58,789 bases of DNA from Tritrichomonas foetus. Taxonomy: Eukaryota; Parabasalia; Tritrichomonadida; Tritrichomonadidae. The DNA lies in the NCBI GenBank assembly GCA_001839685.1, contig MLAK01000823.1, forward strand, positions 1 through 58,789. Reading direction: 5' to 3'. The translations under genes and the position numbers were made by a program. The first letter of the stretch is position 1. Each line of letters begins with the position of its first letter. The notes beneath the pieces were generated by a model. It saw only the letters and a program-made list of their open reading frames with translations, did no database searches and was not told the DNA's origin. This document shows positions 36,849 through 46,506 of this stretch, piece by piece.

Positions 36849-39800
36849 TCAAAACTCTGTAACATAGCGGTTACTAGCGCGCGTTCTTCCTCCTTTTCGA
36901 ATTGATCCTGCTGCTGGTGGTGGTGGTCCAGCATTTCCAATTCCAAGTGGTTTAGGACCATCTCCTGATCCTGGTGGTGGTGGTCCTCCCAAACTTCCTG
37001 ATGGTTCTTGTGGTGGTGGTACTGAAACTGCCATTGGTGGCGGGGGTGGTGGAGGTGGTTTTTCATCTTCATCATTTTCATGTCCCTTTAAAACATATTT
37101 TTTACCATTCCAAACCATTTCACCTTCATCATGCATGCTTAAATCGACAGATGTACCTGAAGTAAATGGATTGATCTTTGATAAAAGTCCACTGAGCCAT
37201 CCACCACCACTGTTGTGAGATTCATGATTTTTATTGGATGCGTCTTGTCTTGGTTTGACAGATTCTGGCTGTGGTTTCTGTTGTGGTGAAGCAGGTGTTG
37301 GTTCTTGTCTTTTTGGAGCAGAAGTCCAACTGTGCGACTGATTATTGATTTGTTCGGGTTGTTGTTTAGGTTTAACTGGACTAAATGGAATAGACTGTTG
37401 TAGTTTGGTATCTGATTCATTTGAATTTTGTGCGAGTAAAGAAATTGGATCATATGAATCTAAGCCACCCATTCCAAACATTCCAAAGTCGTCATTAATT
37501 GAAGGAGATTTTGTTGGAACCTTGGACATTACTACTCCTTTATTCCCTTCATTTTCAAGATCATTATTACTCACGCTTTTAGTGATGTTTTTATTGTTTT
37601 CGTGTTCTTGGCTCATATTATCGTTTCCTTCATTGATATCATCGTCATCACCTTCTTTTCGAAGTTTAATTTGTTCAGGAAGTTTGGTGTGATGGTATTC
37701 GTCAACATCTGGTTCTTCTTCACCATGAACTAAAGTTGTAAGAGCTTTATCTACGACACTCATGAAATTCTTTACAAGTCCACCTTGGAAATTCCGTGCA
37801 ATTGCCATCTTCAAGCGACGATGAATAGTTTTAGCAACGACAAAGAATGGAGAACTATTTTCACGCTTGAACCTTCCCTTCAAACGCTGATTATTGCTTC
37901 TTGCAAGGTCAGTAAAGCCATAATCAATTAAAGCCATTGTATAATACATAGCAAATGGATAAAAGTTAACTGTCATTGCATCACTACAAATTACTTGCGA
38001 CATTTGAACACTAGTGATTGTTGGATGTTTCCAATCAGTTCCAACAAGTGCAAATGAATCAGGTGGCGATGTAATTTGTTGTGATGCAAGGATTCTACAA
38101 ACATGAGCCGCTTGGAGATGGTTATTCGTTTCAAGAAATGCGGCCATTGATTGTAATGAGCGGACAGCGCTTGGGGTATAGTGCCTTAATGTTGTTGCAA
38201 GCATTTCTTGCCATGTTTCTTCACGGAGATCACGTTGTTGTCCAGAAATGGCAGACAAAATGTTGAATAATGGAGAAGGTCCAATGGATTGGCTAATGAA
38301 TTCTTGTGCAACACGTTTTTGATCAGAAATAGATAATGATTGTGCGATTAAAAATGCAAAAGGCCACATTCTGTTCTTTATTGTGAATTCTAAACCTTCA
38401 CGCTCACCAGAATCAATCATAACTTTCTGTAAAGCATCGACAAGCTTCGGATCAATATCACTTGGGATGTAATTTGCAGATGTTGAGGAAATTGTCGGAT
38501 TTTTATTTGATAACATTTGTAATAAAGAGTATTCAGGAGTTCCCATTAATTTTGCATTTTGATTGAACAATGTGACATTAATACTTGAACCATGTTGTAC
38601 ACGAATATGAACAGCAGCCCATAGTAAAGCATCTTCTGCTGATTCACATGAAGAAATTCTTTTATTAATAAATGAATGAATTTCAGCTGGTGTTGTACCT
38701 CTTTGGAAGTTTCCTAACTGGTCAATAACTGACGATTTACATACTTTATTAATTTTACAAATTTCTACGGTATTCTCTTGATTTGATGATCCACTTTGAG
38801 AGCCTGGTGATGAAGAAACAGAATTGGTAGCTCGAATGAAAATACCACCAAAACCAAATGCCGTAATTGGTTTCCTCTTTGTAAAGAAAGGAATTGATGA
38901 ATGAACAACATCACATGGTTGGGAAACACTGTGTGTAAATCTTGGAATTTCTGGTGGTGCAATGATGGATGGATTAGAAACAACCATTGGGTTTGAGGAA
39001 ATTGATTCTGATGTTTGTGATCGTGGAATTGCGCTGGATGATCGATTTGGCGTACTTGGCATCATCATTGGTGGGGGACCAACAAAGTGTGAACCTGAAG
39101 TTGGAATTCCAACAGGTGGCGCAAATTTTGGTGTGTTGGGAGAAAGATATTGGGCTTGCATATCGGAAGGGCTGTTCATATTTGTTGATGGAACAGGAAC
39201 TGGTTGTTGAAAAGAAGGCATTGCTGGAGGTGGAGCAAATTTTGGCATTGCTGGTGGCGGCTTGAATGGTGAAGATGATATTTTAGGTGTTGATGTTTGT
39301 ATTGGAACTTGTGATGGTACTTGATTTTCTATTTTTTCGCCATTAGTATCATGATTATAAGTATTTTCTATATTATTTGTGTTGTGTGCGTTATCATTAT
39401 TGTCTTCATTATTGTTGAAATCATCAGTAAAACCAAAAGCACCATTTCTATTGTCTTGGGTTTGGTTTGAAGTTTCGGTTTCATTGTCAAGCATGTCACG
39501 TCCCATTGTCGGCATATCTTGGATGTCAGTACCCATAGTTGGCATTGAGGGCATAGCAAAACTGGGCATTGCTGGCATATTTGGTTTCTTTTCAGATGCT
39601 GTGGCTTCTTGTTCTGATGAAGTACCAGTGGTTGGAGCAGGGACAGGTTGTTGGAATTTCGGCATTGCGAATGATGACATTGCTGGTGGGGCTTTGAATG
39701 GCGAAGATGGCATTTCAGAAACATTTGGTGTAACAGTGGCTGGTGATTTTACGGGTTCATTTTCTTTTTCGTTATCTGTTGTGGCTTGTTGTGGAACTGG

Positions 39801-42320
39801 AACAGGCTGGATAAACTTCGGCATTGATGGTGGTGGCTTGAATGGTTGTAGTTGCGGTGGTGATTGATTAATTTTCGGTCCATTTTGGGATGATGGTGGA
39901 GTAGAAGGTGCTGTATTTGGTGGTGTGCTTGCGGGAGATGGATTAATTCCTGGCATTGCTGGAGGAGCTTTGAAGCCTGGAATTGCTGGTGGCATCTGGA
40001 ATCCAGGCATCGCTGATGGTTGTCCTGGCTGATGTTGTGAACTTGGTGGTGTATTTTGTGGGGACTCGCCACCCTGTGAACCGCCTGGCATGAAGACTGT
40101 AACCTTTGGTTTGGCTGCAGGGGGTGGCTCTTGAGGAACTTGGAATTTAGGCATATTTACAGGCATATTTGGTGTTGGTTGAGGTTGTGGAATTGGTGGT
40201 GGTGCAGAAAAAGTAGCAGCAGGTGGAGGCGGGGGTGGTTTAGTTGATTGTTGAAATTCTTTAGATATCATTGGTGTAAATACATTTGGTGTTAACACTG
40301 TTTCTGTTGTTGCTTGTTGTTGTTGTTGCATCATTCCAAGACCTGGAATATATGGTGGTGGCTGATTAGATGTTGGCGTGGGAATGGATGATCCTATTTG
40401 TGGTACTGGAGGAGGAGAAGAAAATGCGCCTGGTGCGGGTGGTGGTGCAATTTGTGGTTGGCTATCTTGTGAAGGAGGTTTCGGCATAAAAGTTGAAAGA
40501 TGTGGAGACGTCTGACCTTGCGATTGTTGTTGTTGTTGATTCATTCCTGGAATATATGGCGTTGATACCACTGGTGAATTTTGCTGTTGTTGTTGTTGGT
40601 TCATTCCTGGAATATATGGCGTTGGTGTTGGTGATGTATTTTGCTGCTGTTGGTTCATTCCAGGGATGTAACCAGGTGAAACAGCTGGTGGAGGTGGAGG
40701 ATTTTGTTGCTGCTGTTGAGGTGATGGTATGAATGCCTGTTGCGGTGATTGTTGTTGTTGCTGTTGCATTCCTGGAATGTAAATTTGGCTTTGTTGTGGC
40801 TGAGATTGTTGAGTATTAGGTAATCCTGGAATATAAGGCGTTGGAGGAATCGATGTATTATAAATGTTTGCAGCTGGAGGAGGAGAAATCATATTTGGAT
40901 ATGAAGTTGTGGTAGACGGTAGTGGTGGTGGAGCGTTTGGTTGTTGCTGATTCATAGTTGGAATGTAAACACTTGGCTGTCTTTGTTGAGGTTGTTGTTG
41001 TTGTTGTTGATTCATAGAACCTGGAATATAAGGAACATTTTGATGAACTTGCTGTTGTTGTTGCTGTTGGAATGCTGGCATACATGGTGGTGGGGTATTT
41101 TGAAGGGCAGGATTTGGTATGAAAACATTAGATGGAATATTATTTTGTACAGGTTGCTGAATTGTTTGCTGGAATGCTCCAGGATACTGCTGTTGCTGTC
41201 CAGTAGAATTAGTAGTTGAGCTGTCTTGTTGGTTTGGTTGACTTCCAAATAAAGAAGAAGCTTCGTCTTGTTGGTTAGTTTGATTTCCGAAAAGAGAAGC
41301 AGCCTCATCATTATTTTCGCTGTTTCCAAAAAGAGATGAAACATTTTCTTCTTCTTGTGGGCTGCCGAAAAGTGAAGCTGCTTCGTTATTGTTTTCAGGA
41401 GGTGCTCCAAACAGCGAGGATGAATCATTTTGTGACTCAGAATTACCAAACAATTCACATGCCTCATTGTTCCCTGGAGGACTACTGAAAAGTGAGGCAT
41501 TATCATTAGTTTCATGAGACTCACTCAATGCTTGTTGAGTTTCTTCAGAATTACCAAATAAACTTGCACTTTCATTAACATCTGTGTTTGGCTGGTCAAA
41601 CAAGTTTGCACTTTCATTGACTTCGTTTGAATTATTAAACAAGTTTGCACTTTCTTTATTTTCGTTGCTATTTTGATTATTAAATAAATTTGAACTTTCA
41701 GTATTATCAATATTTGTGTTTCCAAATAAATCTGCACTTTCGTTATTTTCCTCGATATTTTGATTTGTAAACAATCCAGCGCTCTCACTGGGTCCTTCTG
41801 CATTTGACTGACCAAACAAATCTGGGCTTTCATTAATTTCTTGAGTGTTTGACTGACCAAATAATTCTGCGGTTTCATTATTTTCGTCTGCTGTGGGACT
41901 TCCGAATAAATCTCCGTTATCGTTATTTCCATCTGTGTTTGAATTGATAAATTGATCAGCGCTTTCATTGATTTCGGTTTCATTTTCGTTATTTGGAATA
42001 TTCCTGTTATTCGCACTTTCTTCGGAATTTGAACTTCCAAATAGATTTGCAGTGTCATTGTTTTCAACATTATCCGTATTAATTGGTACATTTTCGTTCT
42101 GGTTAGTATTATCGATATTGGAATTTCCGAATAAGTTTGCAGTTTCGTTACTTTCCTCTAAATTAGAGACCTCTTGTGAACCAAATAACGATGCACTGTC
42201 GGTGCCATCTTGATTTAAAAAATTATCGGAATCATTAATTGGTTCATGATCCATTTCAAATTTTGACATGGTCAGATTTTTGAAGTTTTTTTCAGTTTTT
42301 GAAAGTATCGAATTTGCCAC
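36849..42320 (-). CDS. SEC16: Sec16 homologue (ER exit-site scaffold) with LF(G) and YIPG repeats
   Basis: This 1823-residue protein scaffolds COPII coats at ER exit sites in other eukaryotes. Residues about 38-372 carry some 19 LF cores, 14 of them LFG, spaced about 12-25 apart in acidic Asn/Glu/Ser linkers. Residues about 375-700 are Gln/Pro-rich with seven YIPG units. Pro-rich PAMPxF repeats follow to about 1130. The conserved central domain (about 1150-1530) has LLWAAVHIRVQHG, YSLLQMLSN, WPFAFLIAQSLS, HVCRILASQQ and YPFAMYYTMALIDYG, the helical Sec13/Sec23-interacting part. The C-terminus is poly-Pro and ends GRTRASNRYV, like the RxRYV end of other Sec16 proteins. An alternative start at 42269 (MSKFEMDHEP) is also plausible. 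Divergent from NAE1 by only 52 bp. Confidence 0.87.
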   Translation of the reverse strand: MANSILSKTEKNFKNLTMSKFEMDHEPINDSDNFLNQDGTDSASLFGSQEVSNLEESNETANLFGNSNIDNTNQNENVPINTDNVENNDTANLFGSSNSEESANNRNIPNNENETEINESADQFINSNTDGNNDNGDLFGSPTADENNETAELFGQSNTQEINESPDLFGQSNAEGPSESAGLFTNQNIEENNESADLFGNTNIDNTESSNLFNNQNSNENKESANLFNNSNEVNESANLFDQPNTDVNESASLFGNSEETQQALSESHETNDNASLFSSPPGNNEACELFGNSESQNDSSSLFGAPPENNNEAASLFGSPQEEENVSSLFGNSENNDEAASLFGNQTNQQDEASSLFGSQPNQQDSSTTNSTGQQQQYPGAFQQTIQQPVQNNIPSNVFIPNPALQNTPPPCMPAFQQQQQQQVHQNVPYIPGSMNQQQQQQPQQRQPSVYIPTMNQQQPNAPPPLPSTTTSYPNMISPPPAANIYNTSIPPTPYIPGLPNTQQSQPQQSQIYIPGMQQQQQQSPQQAFIPSPQQQQQNPPPPPAVSPGYIPGMNQQQQNTSPTPTPYIPGMNQQQQQQNSPVVSTPYIPGMNQQQQQSQGQTSPHLSTFMPKPPSQDSQPQIAPPPAPGAFSSPPPVPQIGSSIPTPTSNQPPPYIPGLGMMQQQQQATTETVLTPNVFTPMISKEFQQSTKPPPPPPAATFSAPPPIPQPQPTPNMPVNMPKFQVPQEPPPAAKPKVTVFMPGGSQGGESPQNTPPSSQHQPGQPSAMPGFQMPPAIPGFKAPPAMPGINPSPASTPPNTAPSTPPSSQNGPKINQSPPQLQPFKPPPSMPKFIQPVPVPQQATTDNEKENEPVKSPATVTPNVSEMPSSPFKAPPAMSSFAMPKFQQPVPAPTTGTSSEQEATASEKKPNMPAMPSFAMPSMPTMGTDIQDMPTMGRDMLDNETETSNQTQDNRNGAFGFTDDFNNNEDNNDNAHNTNNIENTYNHDTNGEKIENQVPSQVPIQTSTPKISSSPFKPPPAMPKFAPPPAMPSFQQPVPVPSTNMNSPSDMQAQYLSPNTPKFAPPVGIPTSGSHFVGPPPMMMPSTPNRSSSAIPRSQTSESISSNPMVVSNPSIIAPPEIPRFTHSVSQPCDVVHSSIPFFTKRKPITAFGFGGIFIRATNSVSSSPGSQSGSSNQENTVEICKINKVCKSSVIDQLGNFQRGTTPAEIHSFINKRISSCESAEDALLWAAVHIRVQHGSSINVTLFNQNAKLMGTPEYSLLQMLSNKNPTISSTSANYIPSDIDPKLVDALQKVMIDSGEREGLEFTIKNRMWPFAFLIAQSLSISDQKRVAQEFISQSIGPSPLFNILSAISGQQRDLREETWQEMLATTLRHYTPSAVRSLQSMAAFLETNNHLQAAHVCRILASQQITSPPDSFALVGTDWKHPTITSVQMSQVICSDAMTVNFYPFAMYYTMALIDYGFTDLARSNNQRLKGRFKRENSSPFFVVAKTIHRRLKMAIARNFQGGLVKNFMSVVDKALTTLVHGEEEPDVDEYHHTKLPEQIKLRKEGDDDDINEGNDNMSQEHENNKNITKSVSNNDLENEGNKGVVMSKVPTKSPSINDDFGMFGMGGLDSYDPISLLAQNSNESDTKLQQSIPFSPVKPKQQPEQINNQSHSWTSAPKRQEPTPASPQQKPQPESVKPRQDASNKNHESHNSGGGWLSGLLSKINPFTSGTSVDLSMHDEGEMVWNGKKYVLKGHENDEDEKPPPPPPPPMAVSVPPPQEPSGSLGGPPPPGSGDGPKPLGIGNAGPPPPAAGSIRKGGRTRASNRYVTEF

Positions 42321-42372
42321 CTTTTGAATGGTTTATTTTTGAAAATTATGACATTTCATTTCTTCAACTCCA
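42321..42372. promoter_or_regulatory. Very short divergent promoter, Sec16 / NAE1
   Basis: Only 52 bp separate the two ATGs (103 bp if Sec16 starts at 42269). TTTCATTTCTTCAACTCC lies right before the NAE1 ATG; TCATTT fits the trichomonad initiator TCAYWW. Transcription must start within this gap or inside the coding edge. Confidence 0.4.
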
Positions 42373-43902
42373 ATGTCGCAAATAGATCAAGACGAAAGGA
42401 ATTCTCGACAGTTAATTTTATGGGGACCCCACGGACAAGTCGCTGTCACAAATAGTCGCATCTTCGTTCTTGGCTCAGACTGCGTTGCAACCGAATTTTT
42501 AAAGAATATCGTCCTTCACGGCTTTGGATACGTCACAGTGATTGACGATGCGATTGTCTCCGATGATGATCTTCGAACTAACTTTTTTGTCGATGCAGAA
42601 CACAAAGGCAAATCTCGCGCCGAAACAGTTGCGGAATTACTTCAAGAACTCAATCTCGACTCACGCGTTACAGGCTTAAATCGTTCTCCGTTCGATCTTT
42701 CCTTCATTTCTGAAGATCCAAAGCCGAATTTTGTTGTGACTTGCGGAAATCTGAAGCCGTCATTTTTAGAAGAACTCAGCAAAGTCTGCAGAGCTAACAA
42801 AGTTCATCAAGCGCATATTCAAACAGTAGGATTCTTTGGCTCATTTTATATTGATGCTGGACTTCATGAAATTTATGAAGGATCAAATACAGCTAAATAT
42901 CCACTTGAAGAATTGAGAGTACCTAATCCATTTCCGGAACTTCTTGAATTCATTAATTCATTTGATTTCGAGAATTGTTCAGACAAAGAACATTCACACA
43001 TTCCATCTGTAGCAGTCTTCTACAAAGCTAGAGAAGCAGCTGCCAAAGAATTAGGTGTAACTGTAGATAAATTGTCATCTGATCAAATATTAAGCCAAAT
43101 TAAGAAAATGAGACGTGTTTGCATTGTCAATAATGAATTAATAGCTGAAATAGGTTTTTCTGAAGCAGAAGAAAAAATATACAACTACATGTATCCACGT
43201 GTTCCCTCAGCCACTAGAGAAGTTTTTTCACTCAGTGATAAAATTGGTGAAGTTGATGAGCCATTTTGGCACCTTGTTCGAGCTACTCAACGTTTCTATA
43301 ATACTAATAAAGTTTTGCCCCATTATGGAGGCTGTCCAGACCTTGACACATCAACTGAAAACTTCATCAAAATTAAGAAAATATATGAAGAAAAAGGTGA
43401 GAAAGATTGGCAACAAGTTAGAAATGATTTGAATGAAAAAGGTGTAACAATTGATGATTCTACATTCAAACGATTCTCACAGAATGTTTGGCGTATTGGT
43501 GCAGTTAATTATCAAACCATTCCCGAATTAATTGAATTGAAGCCATCGCCAATGTTTGAAAATGATCCAAAAGACAAAAACATTTCCATCATTCAATGTA
43601 TCTTCATTGCTTTCAGGAAATTCTTCGAAAAGAATGGAAGGCAACCACAGAATACCCAAGAAGATAGAGACTCATTGTTTGCTGAAGTTAAAGAACTTGG
43701 TGTCAGCCTTGATGATGAGCAAGTGAAGAAGTATATTCAAGAGTTTAGTCGTGCCAAAAATAACCTCATTCCAAGTGTTGCTGCAACTTTCGCAGCAATT
43801 CTTGCAGAGGAAGTAACAAAAATTGCAATTAAGCAAGCATGCCCAGTGAAGGGTGTCTTTCTTTATGATTCAATGGCAAACTATGCACAAGCAAGATGGT
43901 AA
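42373..43902 (+). CDS. NAE1: NEDD8-activating enzyme E1 regulatory subunit (NAE1/ULA1/APP-BP1)
   Basis: This 509-residue protein (human 534) forms half of the heterodimer that activates NEDD8 for cullin modification. Its N-terminus SRQLILWGPHGQVAV matches YDRQLRLWGDHGQ. FLKNIVLHGFGYVTVIDDAIV and DDLRTNFFV follow the family's pseudo-Rossmann layout, then ETVAELLQELN and an LRVPNPFPEL segment, also family-typical. Residue usage at the nucleotide-binding glycines is degenerate, as expected for the non-catalytic subunit. The C-terminal AATFAAILAEEVTKIAIKQ is the usual adenylation-domain end. The catalytic partner (UBA3) is not in this window. Presence implies a working neddylation pathway. Confidence 0.9.
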   Translation: MSQIDQDERNSRQLILWGPHGQVAVTNSRIFVLGSDCVATEFLKNIVLHGFGYVTVIDDAIVSDDDLRTNFFVDAEHKGKSRAETVAELLQELNLDSRVTGLNRSPFDLSFISEDPKPNFVVTCGNLKPSFLEELSKVCRANKVHQAHIQTVGFFGSFYIDAGLHEIYEGSNTAKYPLEELRVPNPFPELLEFINSFDFENCSDKEHSHIPSVAVFYKAREAAAKELGVTVDKLSSDQILSQIKKMRRVCIVNNELIAEIGFSEAEEKIYNYMYPRVPSATREVFSLSDKIGEVDEPFWHLVRATQRFYNTNKVLPHYGGCPDLDTSTENFIKIKKIYEEKGEKDWQQVRNDLNEKGVTIDDSTFKRFSQNVWRIGAVNYQTIPELIELKPSPMFENDPKDKNISIIQCIFIAFRKFFEKNGRQPQNTQEDRDSLFAEVKELGVSLDDEQVKKYIQEFSRAKNNLIPSVAATFAAILAEEVTKIAIKQACPVKGVFLYDSMANYAQARW

Positions 43903-44723
43903 TGTTTTTTTCCCCTCCTTTTCTTTTTTTTAAAAAAACTCATATTCCTGATTTTCTCTTCACATCTTTTCTTTTATTTTTTTACGCTCTTCTCTTTTCA
44001 TTTTCTATTCATAAGGATTAATGTGAAAATTATATAAATCTTGCTAGAATTCAGGATAATTTTATTCAGTATGAAAACTATTGTCAATATTCCGTTAAAC
44101 AGAACAATTGGATCACAAAATAAGGTTTGAAAATAGAATTAATCGAATAAAAATCCAAAACGCAATATTTATTAATAACTTACATGATTTAACTTAGTAA
44201 ACTAGTGAATCACACTTTGAACTTGAGATTGATGGAAAGTGATCATCGAAATATTTGGAAGGACTCTAGTGAAATTGATCATTGTTTTTGTTTTCCTGAT
44301 GTGATAGTGAAGGGTCACTTTCTCTGGACTTTTCTTCATTAGGAATATAGTGAAAGCATGTTTTTTGGTATTCTTCATCTTTGTTTTCTTTTGTTGATTT
44401 ATAATCAAATTCTAAATCTTTCTGATTCATTTATCAATTTAAAGAATTTCCATGGCGAATGGATTCTTTTCTATTTTAGTAAAATGTTTATTCATTTATA
44501 ACTGCTAAATGAAGAATTAATTCTTTTCCAATCTGAGGATGACAAAACTTTTGGAATTTGATTTTAGTGTTATCCATTGAATTGACGTATGGAATCTTAT
44601 TCAAAAAGTTAAAATGAGGAAATCACTTTTTAAAAGAGATTCAGAATTTTGAAAATTTTTCAATTGAATTTTGAGTGATATGTACGTTTGATTATTAACG
44701 TCTGATAAAATCAACCATTCGAT
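43903..44723. other. Intergenic, 821 bp, with one small nonsense-interrupted frame
   Basis: T-rich 3' sequence follows NAE1, then AT-rich DNA. Apart from the small minus-strand frame at 44194-44430 no gene was seen. Confidence 0.45.
44194..44430 (-). pseudogene. Small coding-like frame of 79 codons with one internal TAG
   Basis: From the ATG at 44430 the frame reads 54 polar residues (MNQKDLEFDYKSTKENKDEE...). It then meets TAG (44266-44268) and continues in the same frame for 23 more coding-like residues (SPSKYFDDHFPSISSSKCDS...) to TAA at 44194-44196. Composition is Glu/Lys/Asp/Ser-rich, quite unlike surrounding DNA in other frames. This could be a 54-residue protein with a 3' UTR, a gene broken by one substitution, or chance. 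No family recognised. Confidence 0.3.
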
Positions 44724-46088
44724 ATGATAGGATTACGAGATCTCCGCAACAAAAAAGACACAGCAATTCTAACAGCGCGAGATGTTGATAGGATTCGACG
44801 AAGAGCACGCCCGATTGAAGAAGATAGCACCACAGAAAGAGAGAAATTAACACGAACAAGGAATCATCAAAAGCTTACAGACACAACAAGGACATGGAAA
44901 AATACCATTAATGGTATTAGGCAAGAACGTCTTTCTCGCCTTCAACGTGAGAAAGAAAATAGGGAAATGCAACAACAAATGATTGATGATGAAGAAAGAC
45001 AATATCAGAAAGACCAAAGACGTGCACTAATTAATAAAGCAGAGAATCTTAAATTTCAAGAAAAGCCAGAAGTCCGCGCTGTAAATTCCAAGTTATTACT
45101 ACACGAAGTTACAAAACAAAGGCAAAGGCAAATGTTAATGAGAGAAAGGCAATTACAAATTCAACAGGAAAAGGAAGATGAATGGAACCGTCAAGAAAAA
45201 AGACGACTGGAAGAAGCAGAAGAAAGAGAAAGGGAAAAAGAAAGGCAAAGAAGGGAAAAAGCCAAACGTGTTGCAGAAGGATTCAGACAACAAAGATTAG
45301 AAGCAGAAGAAAGAAGGATACAAAATCGAATAGATGAAATTCAAGAAGAAGCGCTTTTAGCTAAAGAAGCGAAAAGACTCTTAAAAGAAGAGCAGAGACA
45401 AGTTCAAATGAGAAAAGAACAAGCTCAGAAACTTTATGAAGAATCAATGAGACAAAATGAAAGTTTACTTGCATGGAAAAATCAACAGAAAATGCTTGAC
45501 GAACTTGAAGAAGAAAAAATAAGACAACAAAAAATCGCACTTGATGAAGAGAATGATAGAAGACGTGCAGCAGAACGGAAGAGACGTCAAGATGAACAAG
45601 ACCAAATGGACAGAATGATTCAAAGACAATGTGAAACATTGGCTCAAATCAAAGCAAAACAACAAGAATTTGATGATAGGCAGTATGAATTACAATGGAA
45701 GAAAGATCAGAGGCAAGTTGAAGAATTAAAAGCTAAAGAAATAAGAATGAGAGAAGAAAGAAGAAAGGAATATTTAGAAGCTACTGCAAAACTTGAAGAA
45801 AAGAGAAAACGAGATAAACTGAAGGCAATATTCCCACTTTCTGATGCAGAAAGAAAAGCTGAAGATGAATTATTAAAGCTTGATCGTGAAAGAGCTGATA
45901 ATCTGAAAGAGTTGGCTAACTTCCAAATGAAGCAGGCTCAAGAAAAAAGAGAAAGAGAAGAAGCACAAAGAGAAAAAGAAAGACTAGAATACCAAAGAAT
46001 GATTCAAATTGAAGAAGAGAAATTGATGGAGGCTCAAGAATATGCTAAAGAAATGTTGCTGACTTCAAGAAGGAGGAGACGAGCTTAA
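44724..46088 (+). CDS. CFAP210-like coiled-coil protein with trichohyalin-plectin (TPH) region
   Basis: This 454-residue protein is nearly all charged single helix rich in Glu, Arg, Lys and Gln from residue 50 on. The first third matches the layout of CFAP210/CCDC173: a short N-terminus, WKNTINGIRQERL, DDEERQYQKDQRRALINKAE and SKLLLHEVTKQRQRQM. CFAP210 is a microtubule inner protein of doublet microtubules. The rest is TPH-like, with MRKEQAQKLYEESMRQNE and an Arg-rich end (SRRRRRA). CFAP53/CCDC11 and other TPH proteins are alternatives because composition bias makes the match soft. It fits a flagellated cell. Confidence 0.65.
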   Translation: MIGLRDLRNKKDTAILTARDVDRIRRRARPIEEDSTTEREKLTRTRNHQKLTDTTRTWKNTINGIRQERLSRLQREKENREMQQQMIDDEERQYQKDQRRALINKAENLKFQEKPEVRAVNSKLLLHEVTKQRQRQMLMRERQLQIQQEKEDEWNRQEKRRLEEAEEREREKERQRREKAKRVAEGFRQQRLEAEERRIQNRIDEIQEEALLAKEAKRLLKEEQRQVQMRKEQAQKLYEESMRQNESLLAWKNQQKMLDELEEEKIRQQKIALDEENDRRRAAERKRRQDEQDQMDRMIQRQCETLAQIKAKQQEFDDRQYELQWKKDQRQVEELKAKEIRMREERRKEYLEATAKLEEKRKRDKLKAIFPLSDAERKAEDELLKLDRERADNLKELANFQMKQAQEKREREEAQREKERLEYQRMIQIEEEKLMEAQEYAKEMLLTSRRRRRA

Positions 46089-46506
46089 TGAAATTGTCTG
46101 ATTTTAGAAATAATAAATATGTTAATTTTTTGCCTACAAATAATAACATTCTGATTTTTTTTTTCGATAACATCATGGATTCAAGTTGTTAAATATTTTC
46201 TTTTATATTCAATTTAAGATCATTCTTTTCTTATTCAAGAAAAAATCATAAGAATGAATATTTATCAAATTCCATTTTTATAGAATAACTTATCTATTCT
46301 TAATATAAATTTTATATAATTAATATAAATTAAATGTCATCAACAATTTACTATCAATCATGTCAAGTCAATGATTTTGGATGTTGTTTTCTAGTGAAAA
46401 ACGAGATGATGAAAACAAACTTTTTCATACAAAATCACATGGCAAATCATAATTTAAATTGAATTAAAATAAAACGGTTTGACGGTCAAACCGCAGTTAG
46501 CTGAAG
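46089..46506. other. Intergenic, 418 bp, with palindrome near the CHD start
   Basis: This AT-rich region has no coding-like frame. It ends with the perfect-armed palindrome at 46475-46493, 13 bp before the CHD ATG. Confidence 0.5.
46475..46493. promoter_or_regulatory. CGGTTTGA-CGG-TCAAACCG palindrome upstream of the CHD gene
   Basis: Eight-base perfect arms flank a CGG centre, ending 13 bp before the ATG at 46507. AACGGTT-type half sites match the Myb-like motif upstream of eL42, uL29, ARL13 and others. The position is unusually close to the start codon, so it may be a core-promoter site or part of a very short 5' leader hairpin. Confidence 0.45.
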
